A stretch of 64,000 bases of DNA from Sulfomarinibacter sp963741385 (GCA_963741385.1 CAVUHO010000010.1:1240001-1304000), one strand, 5' to 3'; shown: positions 17,326 through 25,543, numbered from the stretch's first letter. Translations and numbers: made by a program. Notes: generated by a model not told the origin, from the letters alone.

Positions 17326-17430
17326 ATTTCGGATTTCGGATTTCGGATTTCGGATTTCCTCCCATCGACCCAGCCTCTCGAGGGCTTCTCAAAGACAATT
17401 CAAAATTCATCATTCAAAATTCAAAATTCG
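17326..17430. repeat. two heptad tracts between csd and selD
   Basis: GGATTTC-type units (17326-17358) and ATTCAAA-type units (17398-17430) flank about 40 bases. The second tract supplies the last codons (ILNFE) and the stop of the desulfurase gene. Confidence 0.6.
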
Positions 17431-18582
17431 CGAGGCGGCAGCCGAGCGTACGGCCTGCACCAGCGCATCCACATCCGCCTCGGTGTTGAACGGCCCGACC
17501 CCGGCCCGGATGGTGCCTTCCGGGAAGGTGCCCAGTCGCCGGTGGGCGGCGGGCGCGCAGTGGAGACCGGCGCGGACGCAGATCCGGTGTTCGCGGTCGA
17601 GGCTGGCCGCGAACTCGCCCGAATCGATGCCGTTGATCCTGAACGAGAGCACACCGGTGTGCGGCGCTTCCCCGTTCCACCCGTACAGTGTCACCTTGCC
17701 GGTCTCGGCCAGGCCCGGCGCCAACCTTCCGAGCAGTCGCCTGGCATGGTCCTGAACGGCCTGGACCGAGTGCCTCCGCAACCACGCGCAGGCCCCTCCC
17801 AGACCGGCGGCGCCGACGCCGTTGGGGGTTCCAGCCTCGAGCCGGTCGGGCAGCTGCTCGGGCATCACTTCGCTGTCCGAGTTCGAGCCTGTGCCGCCGC
17901 GCACCAGCGGCTCGATTTCAAACCCCGGGGCGAGCAGCATCACACCGATGCCGGGCGGCCCCAGGAGCCCCTTGTGTCCCGAGCACACGAGAGCGGCCGC
18001 CCCGAGAGCGGCAAAATCGATCCGCAGGCTGCCCGCGGTCTGTGCCGCGTCCACCACCACCGGGACCGGCGCCACCGCCGCCGCCACCTCGGCCACCGGC
18101 AGTACGGACCCGGTGACGTTGGAGGCGTGGGTCAGCACCACCAGGGCCGTCTTTTTCTCCGCCACCCGGGCCGCCACCTCGGCGGCCGTCGGCACACCGT
18201 GAGACCCGGACCCGGCGACCACCGCGATCTGGACTCCACGGAGGGCTTCCAGCCACCGTAACGGCCGCATGACGGCGTTGTGCTCGAGGGCCGACACCAC
18301 GACGCGAGCTCCGGTCCCGAGGCGGGAGCTCAGAACCGTGTTGAGCCAGAAGGTGGCGCCTGATCCGAACAGGGTGCGTTCGGGATCGCCGCCGAGCAGG
18401 GCCGCGACCTCCTCGCGGGCGCCCTCGACGGTGCGCGAGGCCGCCACCGTCAGACGGTGGCCGCCGCGCCCCGGGTTGCCCGAGGCTTCGGCCAGAAAGC
18501 GGACCATGGCGTCCGCAACGCCGGGCGCCTTGGGGAAGGCGGTGGCGCCGTGGTCGAGGTAGATCGGGCGGATGGAGCTCAC
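17410..18582 (-). CDS. class V aminotransferase: cysteine desulfurase / selenocysteine lyase-like
   Basis: 390 residues. Fold-type I features: YLDHGATAFPKAP at the N-terminus, SALEHNAVMRPL, THASNVTGSVLPV, VVDAAQTAGSL, the Schiff-base Lys in CSGHKGLLGPPG and the catalytic Cys in RAGLHCAP near residue 355. Variants with this motif next to selD and yedF (the EF2568-like group) are thought to deliver selenium or sulfur as a persulfide or perselenide. The start is GTG at 18582, overlapping the yedF stop by 4 bases (GTGA); a longer frame upstream is shadow. The C-terminal five residues and stop lie in heptad repeat DNA, suggesting the original end was replaced. Selenocysteine lyase activity is inference from context. 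Confidence 0.88.
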   Translation of the reverse strand: MSSIRPIYLDHGATAFPKAPGVADAMVRFLAEASGNPGRGGHRLTVAASRTVEGAREEVAALLGGDPERTLFGSGATFWLNTVLSSRLGTGARVVVSALEHNAVMRPLRWLEALRGVQIAVVAGSGSHGVPTAAEVAARVAEKKTALVVLTHASNVTGSVLPVAEVAAAVAPVPVVVDAAQTAGSLRIDFAALGAAALVCSGHKGLLGPPGIGVMLLAPGFEIEPLVRGGTGSNSDSEVMPEQLPDRLEAGTPNGVGAAGLGGACAWLRRHSVQAVQDHARRLLGRLAPGLAETGKVTLYGWNGEAPHTGVLSFRINGIDSGEFAASLDREHRICVRAGLHCAPAAHRRLGTFPEGTIRAGVGPFNTEADVDALVQAVRSAAASRILNFE

Positions 18583-19199
18583 GGGCGGACGATCGTGCCG
18601 GCGTCGGCGAGGCGGGACGCGATCTCCAGCATGTCGGTGACCCGTCCCACCCGGAGCTGGTCGGCGAGCTCGAAGAAGTTGAGGCAGGTGCCGCACGCGA
18701 TGATCTCGACCCCCGCCGACTCGAGGGCCACGAGGTCGTCGAGCAGCACCGAGCCCTCGCAGCACAGCTTGACGCCGTCGTTGTAGAAGAGAACGGCGTC
18801 CGGTCTGCGGTCGAGCTGGGCCTGGGTTTTGAGGAACGACCGCATCAACAGGGCGCCGAGCTCGTCATCACCCGTTCCCATGGTGGCGGCGGTGATCTGG
18901 ACCACCCGCGGTCCGGACGAGGGCGCGGCTCCGGGGACCTCGCACGCCAGCAGTTCCTCTTCGCCGAGCCGCGCCGTGGCGGCATCGTCTCCGGCGGTGA
19001 TGGTGACGACGAACGAGCCGTCGCCGGGCGCTTCTGCCGCCACCTTTGCGCCTCGCGAGGTCGCGAACCGGGTCACGTTCGAGCGGCTGAGCTCGTCGGC
19101 CACGTGCAAGATGATCGCGCGTTCGCCGGCATCGAGCAGGTCGCGCAGTTTGAGCACCGGCCCCGGGCAGGCCAGCGAGCGTACATCGAGTTCCTTCAT
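18579..19199 (-). CDS. yedF: selenium metabolism protein YedF (TusA domain + DsrE-like domain)
   Basis: 206 residues. The N-terminal TusA/SirA domain (1-75) has the thiol motif CPGP (Cys11). The C-terminal DsrE-like domain (about 95-206) has FYNDGVKLCCEGS and CGTCLNFFEL. This two-domain layout is that of YedF, found almost only in selenium-using organisms and regarded as a selenium carrier or redox partner of SelD. It is first of a three-gene unit (yedF, desulfurase, selD) and overlaps the desulfurase start. No selenocysteine codon is seen in it. Confidence 0.92.
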   Translation of the reverse strand: MKELDVRSLACPGPVLKLRDLLDAGERAIILHVADELSRSNVTRFATSRGAKVAAEAPGDGSFVVTITAGDDAATARLGEEELLACEVPGAAPSSGPRVVQITAATMGTGDDELGALLMRSFLKTQAQLDRRPDAVLFYNDGVKLCCEGSVLLDDLVALESAGVEIIACGTCLNFFELADQLRVGRVTDMLEIASRLADAGTIVRP

Positions 19200-19249
19200 C
19201 CACCCTCCCGCCTGGTGAGTGTAACCCCTCGCCGTGAGGTTTTTCTTCT

Positions 19250-19293
19250 CCTTTTTCTGGAGTCGTGCCGCGCGGCGCGACTCCAGAAAAAGG
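19250..19293. promoter_or_regulatory. 44-base near-perfect palindrome between divergent yedF and baeRF genes
   Basis: Two 22-base arms (left begins CCTTTTTCTGGAGTCG, right ends CGACTCCAGAAAAAGG) with one mismatch and no spacer. It is not a normal terminator: the T-runs are on the 5' side of the stem on both strands, and it lies upstream of two divergent starts. A dimeric-regulator operator or cruciform site is more likely. A TATCAT box (19300-19305) follows it on the plus strand. Confidence 0.55.
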
Positions 19294-19335
19294 CTGGGGT
19301 ATCATAAAAGGCAGACTAACCAACAGGAGGTGACC

Positions 19336-20460
19336 ATGCTCGGTCGAGGCGTCCTGAGTCGCTTGCACACTCTGACGCAGGAGGAGGGTCTGACCCTCAC
19401 CCTGTACGTGGACATCGATCAGAACAAACAGGCCAACCGCAGGCGCGGCTTCGTGGTCCAGGCAGACGCCCTGCTCAAGAACCTCAAGGCCGAGCACGGG
19501 CCGGACCGCAAGCTCGCCGACTCGGCCCGCCGCGCGCTCGACCTGGTCAAGAAAACAAAACCGCACGGCCAGTCCGCCCTGGTGGTGGTCCACCTGCCCT
19601 CGCGGACAGCCGAGCTCCACGAGCTGAGTGTGCCGATGGCGGCTCTCGCCTATTGGCGCCGGGGCGCCTTCCTGCGCCCGGTCGTCGAGGCGATGGACGA
19701 ACACGAGCGTTACGGCGTCGTCCTCACCAGCACCCAGCGGGCCCGCATCTTCACCGTCAGCATGGGCGAGATCACCGAGCACGATGACCTCTTTTCCGAC
19801 ACCGGCCAACGCACCCGGGCCCTCGGCGCCGATCAGATGCGGTCGCAGAAACGGCACGACCGCCGCCACGAGGAGGAGGTCACGCTCCATACCAAGAAAG
19901 TGATCGACGCGCTCCACGACCTGTCGCTTCGGATTCCGTTCGACCGTTTGATCATCGCCGGCTCCACCAAGGCGACCGCACAGCTCGAGCGGCTGCTGCC
20001 CCGCCGCCTCAAGGGCAAGCTGGTGCGCACCATCGCCATGCCCATGACCGCAACTCCCAAGGATGTGCTCGAAGGCATCCTCAAGCTCCAGGAACGGATG
20101 GAGCGGGACCAGGAGTCCTCCCTGGTCGAGGCGGTGCTGGCCGAGCTCCACGACCGCGGCAAGGCGGTGGCCGGGTTCGCCGCCGTTCTCGACGCCGTCA
20201 ACCAGGGCCGCGTCTGGACCCTGGCCTACAACAAGGACTTCACCACCCTCGCCGGCGAATGCGGCGACTGCGCGGCCTACTCGCCCCACGCCCGCGGTCC
20301 CTGCGTCTACTGCGGCGGCGAGGTCAAACCCATGTCGCAACCCATCGATCGCCTCAGCCAATCAGTCCTCGAGATGGGAGGCCGCGTCGAAGTCGTCGAC
20401 GGCCCGGCGAGGACCGCCCTCGCCAAGCAAGGCGACATCGCAGCGTTGTTGCGGTACTGA
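19336..20460 (+). CDS. baeRF-type (eRF1-like) protein with C-terminal zinc-ribbon
   Basis: 374 residues starting at an ATG behind a perfect AGGAGGTGA site. The N-terminal part (about 1-150) is a mixed alpha/beta domain. Around residue 160-185, RALGADQMRSQKRHDRRHEEE aligns with the GGQ-containing helix of eRF1 and its bacterial relatives (the baeRF/VLRF1 group), with GADQ in place of GGQ. A dimetal-like or pelota-type C-terminal domain follows, then two CxxC pairs (GECGDC and CVYC, near 307-325) that should bind zinc. Relatives are proposed to act on stalled or hibernating ribosomes; activity is unproven. It faces the yedF operon across the 44-base palindrome. Confidence 0.75.
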   Translation: MLGRGVLSRLHTLTQEEGLTLTLYVDIDQNKQANRRRGFVVQADALLKNLKAEHGPDRKLADSARRALDLVKKTKPHGQSALVVVHLPSRTAELHELSVPMAALAYWRRGAFLRPVVEAMDEHERYGVVLTSTQRARIFTVSMGEITEHDDLFSDTGQRTRALGADQMRSQKRHDRRHEEEVTLHTKKVIDALHDLSLRIPFDRLIIAGSTKATAQLERLLPRRLKGKLVRTIAMPMTATPKDVLEGILKLQERMERDQESSLVEAVLAELHDRGKAVAGFAAVLDAVNQGRVWTLAYNKDFTTLAGECGDCAAYSPHARGPCVYCGGEVKPMSQPIDRLSQSVLEMGGRVEVVDGPARTALAKQGDIAALLRY

Positions 20461-20471
20461 GCCACCGAAAA

Positions 20472-20560
20472 TTCTCGATTTTGAATTTTGAACGTCCTTC
20501 CGGCCGTCCCCAGCTCAACTGAGTTGGTGGGAGGGCGGCCGGGAATTCAAAATTGAGAAC
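20472..20560. repeat. inverted repeat with ATTTTGA/TTCAAAA arms between convergent genes
   Basis: Outer arms TTCTCGATTTTGAATTT and GAATTCAAAATTGAGAA, inner arms CCGGCCGTCCC and GGGCGGCCGGG, around AGCTCAACTGAGTT. It lies between two converging stops and would form a long hairpin acting as terminator in both directions. It belongs to the heptad-tract family seen at other gene ends. Confidence 0.6.
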
Positions 20561-21115
20561 TCAAACCGGTATCCGTTTGACGAGCTTTGCCACCATCTTG
20601 AAGTCGGCGGTGTCGCAGCGCTCGACGAGCTCGAAGAGGGCCGATTCAGTAGAGGTAATGACGGCGCCGGCGCGGGCCATGCGGCGGAGGGCCCAGATCT
20701 TGTCGGCCGATCGGCGGGAGTTGATGGCGTCGTGGGGAACGTGGACCTGGAATCCGGCGGCGAGCAGGTCGAGCACGGTCTGCGCGACGCAGACGTGGGT
20801 CTCGATGCCGGTAACCAGGAATTGCGATTTCTGGGTGGACTCGAGTTCGACTCGGAGGTCCTTGTCACGGAAGCAGGAAAAGCTGAGCTTGCCGGCGGGG
20901 GTGCTGCCGAGGGCGGCGGCCAGCGAACCGACCGTCGGGCCGAGCCCCCGGGGGTACTGTTCGCTGCCGACGACCGGCACCCCGAGGTTCTTGCAGGCCT
21001 CGACCAGGGCCTCTATCCGCGGCAGGTGGCCCTGGTCGGCCATGACGGCGTTGATCCGATCCTGGACGTCGATCACCAGCAGGGCGGCCTGATCGCGGGC
21101 GAGCAGTCGATTCAT
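20561..21115 (-). CDS. isochorismatase-family cysteine hydrolase
   Basis: 184 residues. The catalytic triad of the family is visible: Asp in LLVIDVQD (near 16), Lys in AGKLSFSCF (near 76) and Cys in TGIETHVCVAQT (near 109), preceded by the usual cis-peptide segment. The relatives include nicotinamidase, YcaC-like and isochorismatase enzymes that hydrolyse amides or vinyl ethers via a thioester. YcaC-like proteins share the EQYPRGLGPT segment. Substrate unknown. It is divergently placed from the membrane protein/uvrB unit. Confidence 0.88.
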   Translation of the reverse strand: MNRLLARDQAALLVIDVQDRINAVMADQGHLPRIEALVEACKNLGVPVVGSEQYPRGLGPTVGSLAAALGSTPAGKLSFSCFRDKDLRVELESTQKSQFLVTGIETHVCVAQTVLDLLAAGFQVHVPHDAINSRRSADKIWALRRMARAGAVITSTESALFELVERCDTADFKMVAKLVKRIPV

Positions 21116-21182
21116 GGCGTGCCTCCGTGGGGGTCGATTCTACCGGATAAAGGCATGTGACCGTGGATGGTGGCAACCGACC

Positions 21183-21243
21183 GGCAGCCGGGACGGCTGC
21201 CCCACAAGGGGACGCCGTTGGTGGGGTACGCGTCCCGCGTGCC
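21183..21243. repeat. paired-hairpin repeat with complementary loops (copy 2)
   Basis: Hairpin GGCAGCC-GGGAC-GGCTGCC and hairpin GGTACGC-GTCCC-GCGTGCC (one G-T wobble) with complementary loops, followed by GGATTTC-type heptads in the CCGAAAT orientation (21257-21291). It lies between divergent genes. Confidence 0.7.
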
Positions 21244-21323
21244 GGGTGGGTGCGCGGAAAATCCGAAATCCGAAATCCGAAATCCGAAATTCCACGGATA
21301 TGTGGGGCGTTTACAATGTTGCG

Positions 21324-22010
21324 ATGGACGATCACAGCCCCCGAGACGACATGGATGGTGCGCCCGAGGCTCCCGAACCAGTCAGGCCTGCACCGGCGAA
21401 TACTCCGCCGCCCGGTGTCTTCGTGGTCCCGCCTTCGACCGGCAACGAGGCGTGGCGCAGCGGCTCGGGTTGTGGGCCCCGCGCCCGCATCTACCTCATG
21501 ATCGTCGCAGTGGCGGGTCTGGTCGCGATCCTCCTTGTCGGTCTGTCGGTCCTGCGCCGCGGCGTGTGGGTGACCATCGACCAGGGCCGCCAGGCGGTGG
21601 TGCAGAACCTGCCCTTCGATCTGCCGCCGGCCGAGCGGCAGCGCATCATGAAGAACCTCGATCGTTTTCGGGCCCTCCTCGAAGCGTGCGACGACCCCTA
21701 CCCGTTGATGGGCGAGTTCATGACGCGGGTGCGGGCGGTATTCAGGGACGGTCACCTCACGGTCGACGAGGTCGGAGGGCTCAACGTCTATATCGAGCGG
21801 GTGATCGAGGAGTCGGGGATACCACCCTTACAGCTTGGATTTCGGATTTCGGATTTCGGATTTCGGATTGCCGCCCTCCCACCCCCTTCGATCAGCTGCC
21901 TCGAGGATGACTGTGCAGCCGATATGTCACTCGACCACGCCGCGAAGCCTCCTGAGCTGGGGGAGGGTGGATGGGAATTCCGAAATCCGAAATCCGAAAT
22001 CCGAAATCGT
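21324..22010 (+). CDS. single-pass membrane protein whose frame runs without a stop into uvrB
   Basis: Opens at ATG 21324 (MDDHSPRDDMDG). A Pro-rich cytosolic N-terminus precedes one membrane helix (about residues 54-76, IYLMIVAVAGLVAILLVGL) and a helical periplasmic domain ending near IEESGIPPLQLG (residue 172), where a heptad repeat begins at 21837. The frame then reads FRISDFGFR, crosses a 170-base inverted repeat and continues in frame into uvrB with no stop, so the open frame from 21324 to 24023 is 899 codons. The original C-terminus and stop were probably overwritten by the repeat. No family recognised. Whether a fusion protein is made is unknown; uvrB also has its own ATG. Confidence 0.6.
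21837..22008. repeat. long inverted heptad-repeat element in front of uvrB
   Basis: Arms are (GGATTTC)n at 21837-21869 and (CCGAAAT)n at 21978-22008, each with an inner complement (GCCCTCCCACCCCC and GGGGGAGGGTGG). The right arm ends three bases before the uvrB ATG. Both arms are open in the uvrB frame. Confidence 0.7.
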
Positions 22011-24023
22011 ATGACGGCCTCCCGCTTCGTCCTCAAAACCCCCTTCCAGCCTGCTGGCGACCAGGTGCAGGCGATCGAGAGGTTGGTGGAGGGTGTAGAT
22101 GGAGGGGTTGCCTTTCAGACCCTGCTCGGCGTCACCGGTTCGGGCAAGACCTTCACCATGGCGAAGGTGATCGAGGCGACCAATCGGCCGACCCTGGTGC
22201 TCAGCCACAACAAGACCCTGGCGGCGCAGCTCTACCAGGAGTTCAGGGCCTTCTTCCCCGACAACGCGGTCGAGTACTTCGTCTCCTACTACGACTACTA
22301 CCAGCCCGAGGCCTACGTCCCCACCAGCGACACCTTCATCGAGAAGGAGACTTCCATCAACGAGGAGATCGACCGCATGCGCCTGTCGGCCACGCGGTCG
22401 CTCTTCGAACGCCGCGACGTGCTGATCGTGGCGTCGGTGAGCTGCATCTACGGTCTCGGTTCGCCCGAGGCCTACTTCGGCATGCTGCAGCTGTTCGAAA
22501 AGGACCAGGAGGAGCCGCTCGACGACATCCTCCGCCAGCTCGCCAAGATGCAGTACGAGCGCACCCACCTCGATCTCTCACCGGGATCCTTCCGTCTGCG
22601 CGGCGACACGCTGGAGATCTACCCACCCTACGACGACACTGCGGTGCGGATCTCGTTCTGGGGCGACCGGGTGGAGAAGATCGAGCGAATCGACCCGGTG
22701 CGCGGCGCGGTGGTGGAGGAGCTGGAGCGGCTCCCGGTCTACCCGCGAACCCACTACGTGACACCGCGCTCGCAACTGCTCAAGGCGATCGACGGCATCC
22801 GTGTCGAGCTCGACGAGCGGCTGATCGAGCTCAACGCCCAGGACAAGCTGCTCGAGGCGCAGCGGCTCGCACAGCGCGCCAACTTCGACCTCGAGATGTT
22901 GACCGAGCTCGGCTACTGCTCGGGCATCGAGAACTACTCTCGCCACCTCACGGGGCGTCTGGCGGGCGAGCCGCCGCCGACCCTGCTCGACTATTTTCCG
23001 TCGGACTTCCTGTGCATCATCGACGAGTCGCACGTCACGGTGCCGCAGGTGGGCGGGATGTTCCACGGCGACCGCTCGCGCAAACAGACGCTGGTGGATT
23101 TCGGTTTCCGCCTGCCGTCGGCGCTCGACAACCGGCCCTTGATGTTCGAGGAGTTCGAGCAACGCATCCACCAGGTGGTCTTCGTGTCGGCGACTCCCGG
23201 GCCCTACGAGTTCGCACACAGCGAGGGCGAGGTCGTGGAACAGTTGATCCGGCCCACCGGTTTGCTCGACCCACAGGTCGAGGTGCGGCCGGCGGCCCAC
23301 CAGGTGGACGATCTGCTGGCCGAGATCCGGGAGGTCGTGGCGCGCGGCGAGCGGGTGCTCGTCACCACCCTGACCAAACGCATGGCCGAGGACCTCAGCT
23401 CCTATCTGGCCGAGGTCGACGTGCGGGTCCGCTATCTGCACTCGGAGATCAAGACCCTCGAGCGGTCGGCGATCCTCGCCGATCTGCGCAGGGGGGAGTT
23501 CGATGTCCTGGTGGGGATCAACCTCCTCCGGGAGGGTCTCGATCTCCCCGAGGTGTCGCTGGTGGCGATTCTCGACGCCGACCAGGAGGGCTTTCTCCGC
23601 TCCGAAACCTCATTGATCCAGACCATCGGCCGTGCAGCGAGAAATCTGGAGGGCAAGGCCATTCTCTACGCCGACCGCGAGACCGGCTCGATGCAGCGGG
23701 CGCTATCAGAGACCAGGCGCCGGCGCGCCACGCAGGCCCAGTACAACGCCGAACACGGGATCGAGCCGCGGTCCATCATCAAAGACGTGGCGAGCCCGCT
23801 CCTGGCCATGGGCGAACTCGACTACTACGGCCCCGGGGCGAGGCTGATGCGGGTGGCCGACGACGACACCGGGATGCCGGAGGACGGCGTCTCTCTCAGC
23901 AAACTCATCACCGAGCTCGAAAAACGCATGCGGGCGGCCGCCAAATCCCTCGAGTTCGAGGAAGCTGCACGGCTCCGCGACCGGCTCAAGGAACTGCGGC
24001 GGCAGCAGATTTACAAAGGCTGA
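22011..24023 (+). CDS. uvrB: UvrABC excision nuclease subunit B
   Basis: 670 residues, matching the E. coli length (673). Seen: Walker A GVTGSGKT (near 40), the beta-hairpin YYDYYQPEAYVP, helicase motif II in CIIDESHV, motif III SATPGPYE, motif V GINLLREGLDLPEV, motif VI QTIGRAARN, and the C-terminal UVR domain KSLEFEEAARLRDRLKELR. UvrB verifies DNA damage with UvrA and recruits UvrC for nucleotide excision repair. The ATG at 22011 aligns with family N-termini although it sits only two bases after heptad repeats and lacks a clear ribosome site; translation may depend on read-in from upstream. Its TGA overlaps the start of another heptad tract. Confidence 0.97.
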   Translation: MTASRFVLKTPFQPAGDQVQAIERLVEGVDGGVAFQTLLGVTGSGKTFTMAKVIEATNRPTLVLSHNKTLAAQLYQEFRAFFPDNAVEYFVSYYDYYQPEAYVPTSDTFIEKETSINEEIDRMRLSATRSLFERRDVLIVASVSCIYGLGSPEAYFGMLQLFEKDQEEPLDDILRQLAKMQYERTHLDLSPGSFRLRGDTLEIYPPYDDTAVRISFWGDRVEKIERIDPVRGAVVEELERLPVYPRTHYVTPRSQLLKAIDGIRVELDERLIELNAQDKLLEAQRLAQRANFDLEMLTELGYCSGIENYSRHLTGRLAGEPPPTLLDYFPSDFLCIIDESHVTVPQVGGMFHGDRSRKQTLVDFGFRLPSALDNRPLMFEEFEQRIHQVVFVSATPGPYEFAHSEGEVVEQLIRPTGLLDPQVEVRPAAHQVDDLLAEIREVVARGERVLVTTLTKRMAEDLSSYLAEVDVRVRYLHSEIKTLERSAILADLRRGEFDVLVGINLLREGLDLPEVSLVAILDADQEGFLRSETSLIQTIGRAARNLEGKAILYADRETGSMQRALSETRRRRATQAQYNAEHGIEPRSIIKDVASPLLAMGELDYYGPGARLMRVADDDTGMPEDGVSLSKLITELEKRMRAAAKSLEFEEAARLRDRLKELRRQQIYKG

Positions 24024-24571
24024 ATTTCGGATTTCGGATTTCGGATTTCGGATTTTCCACCCACCCAAATACACCTCCTCCCGAGCTTTTCGGAGCCTCG
24101 TTGAGGCCAACACGACATATGATGACAATTGGGCCTTCAGCCGGGTGTGCGGCATGGCACTCGGGGTTTTTTGGACAGTGAACCAGGTCTCTCGACCTGT
24201 CATCCCGAGCGAGCGCAGCGAGTCGAGGGATCTGGGTGGGGGCTCCAGGCAACGGCGTTCCGGGAGCCGCCCCCAGATCCCTCCGCTCGGTCGCTTTGCT
24301 CCCTCGGTCGGGATGACAGGGGAGTGAAGTGGCATCGCTCCCTCGGTCGGGATGACAGGGGAGTGAAGTGGCATCGCTCCCTCGGTCGGGATGACAGGAG
24401 GGAGTGAAGTGGCATCGCTCCCTCGGTCGGGATGACAGGAGGGAGTGAAGTGGCATCGCTTCCTCGGTCGGGATGACAGGAGGGGGAAGGTAGTTCCTCG
24501 TGTTCGGTTTGGATGACATTCAGCTGGGGGAGGGCGGAAGGGGTTTCCGAAATCCGAAATCCGAAATTTCC
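24023..24571. repeat. composite inverted repeat after uvrB containing a nested CATCCCGA element and tandem array
   Basis: Outer arms are GGATTTC heptads (24023-24054) and their complement (24545-24570), with inner CCACCC/GGGCGG-type arms. Nested inside at 24200-24331 is the CATCCCGAGCGAGC...TCGGGATGACAG element also found at 63009-63131. After it a 39-41-base unit (CTCCCTCGGTCGGGATGACA + GGGAGTGAAGTGGCATCG) repeats about four times to 24482. No gene in this stretch. Confidence 0.7.
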
Positions 24572-24574
24572 CGC

Positions 24575-25519
24575 TCAGCTGCCGCGGATCCCGATAAAGA
24601 CCAGGTAAGCGGTGAAGATACTGAGCATCAGCGCGCCTTCGGCGCGGCTGATGCGGCCGTCGCGCAGCACGATCAGACCGACCACGATAGTGGAGGCGAT
24701 GAGGATCGGGATGTCCTGGGAGACGACGAAGGTGGAGACGGAACCGGGGTGGATGAGAAAGGCCGTGCCCACCACCATGCCGAGGTTGAAGACGTTGGAA
24801 CCGAGCACGTTGCCGACGCCGATCTCGGACTGACCCTTGAGAACGGCGGTCACCGAGGTCGCGAGCTCGGGCAGTGAGGTGCCGAAGGCGACCAGGGTGA
24901 GCCCGATGACCGCTTCGGAGACGTTGAACCGGCGAGCGAGCTCGACACCGCCGGTGACCAGCATCTCCGAACCGCCGACCAGCACCGCGATCCCAACGGC
25001 GGTGATGGCGAGATGGCGAAGCGGCGAACCCGTGACAACCGTAGCGGTCGCGTCTGCCTTCCTCGTCTGTGTCAGCGCCATCCAGAGAAAGGCCGCGAAG
25101 ACCGCCAACAGCAGCCCAGCGGTGGTGCGTGAGATGTTCCCATCCCTCGCCATGGCGAGCAGGATCGCGGCGGGAACCAGACCGAAGACGAGGTCGCGGA
25201 CCAGCACCTTGCGGGCGCCGATAACGTGGATCGGAACCACCACCGCCGCCACGCCGAGCACCAGCAGCAGGTTCATGATGTTGGAGCCAACTGCGTTGCC
25301 GAGGCTGAGGTCCGAGCTGCCGCGAGCGGCGGCCAACACCGAGACTGAGAACTCCGGCATCGAGGTGCCGAACCCCACCACGGTCAGCCCCACCACCATC
25401 GGCGAAATACCGAACCGCAGGGCGAGCCGCGAGGCGCCGTCCACCAGCCAGTTGGCGCCGACCGCGAGGCCGAGGATGCCGCCGGCCAGCAATAGCCATG
25501 GAATCAGAGAGTGGGCCAT
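24575..25519 (-). CDS. calcium/sodium antiporter-type cation exchanger (CaCA superfamily, YrbG-like)
   Basis: 314 residues with ten or so membrane segments and the two inverted alpha repeats of the family: VGFGTSMPEFSVSV with GNAVGSNIMN in the first half, VAFGTSLPELATSV with GNVLGSNVFN in the second. The Glu and Asn residues in these motifs bind the exchanged cation. Length matches E. coli YrbG (325). It sits in the inner membrane; ion preference (Ca2+, Na+ or K+) cannot be told. It is downstream of tamA on the same strand, separated by a hairpin. Confidence 0.92.
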   Translation of the reverse strand: MAHSLIPWLLLAGGILGLAVGANWLVDGASRLALRFGISPMVVGLTVVGFGTSMPEFSVSVLAAARGSSDLSLGNAVGSNIMNLLLVLGVAAVVVPIHVIGARKVLVRDLVFGLVPAAILLAMARDGNISRTTAGLLLAVFAAFLWMALTQTRKADATATVVTGSPLRHLAITAVGIAVLVGGSEMLVTGGVELARRFNVSEAVIGLTLVAFGTSLPELATSVTAVLKGQSEIGVGNVLGSNVFNLGMVVGTAFLIHPGSVSTFVVSQDIPILIASTIVVGLIVLRDGRISRAEGALMLSIFTAYLVFIGIRGS

Positions 25520-25543
25520 CAGGACAGGTATCCTACCATCTGT

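Noticed and set aside
19250..19293. Bidirectional terminator
   Set aside because: It lies upstream of two divergent genes and lacks a T-run after the stem on either strand.
22011..24023. UvrB with a natural N-terminal membrane domain
   Set aside because: The joining segment is repeat DNA, and residues from 22011 onward match the normal UvrB start and length, so a designed fusion is unlikely.
24320..24482. Short regularly spaced repeats that might be a CRISPR array
   Set aside because: The units are near-identical along their full 39-41 bases with no unique spacers, and no cas genes are near. It is a tandem repeat attached to a dispersed element.
23706..25499. 597-codon minus-strand frame covering uvrB 3' end, repeats and antiporter
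   Set aside because: Its translation contains heptad and CATCCCGA repeat peptides and is out of frame with the antiporter motifs. It is a shadow.
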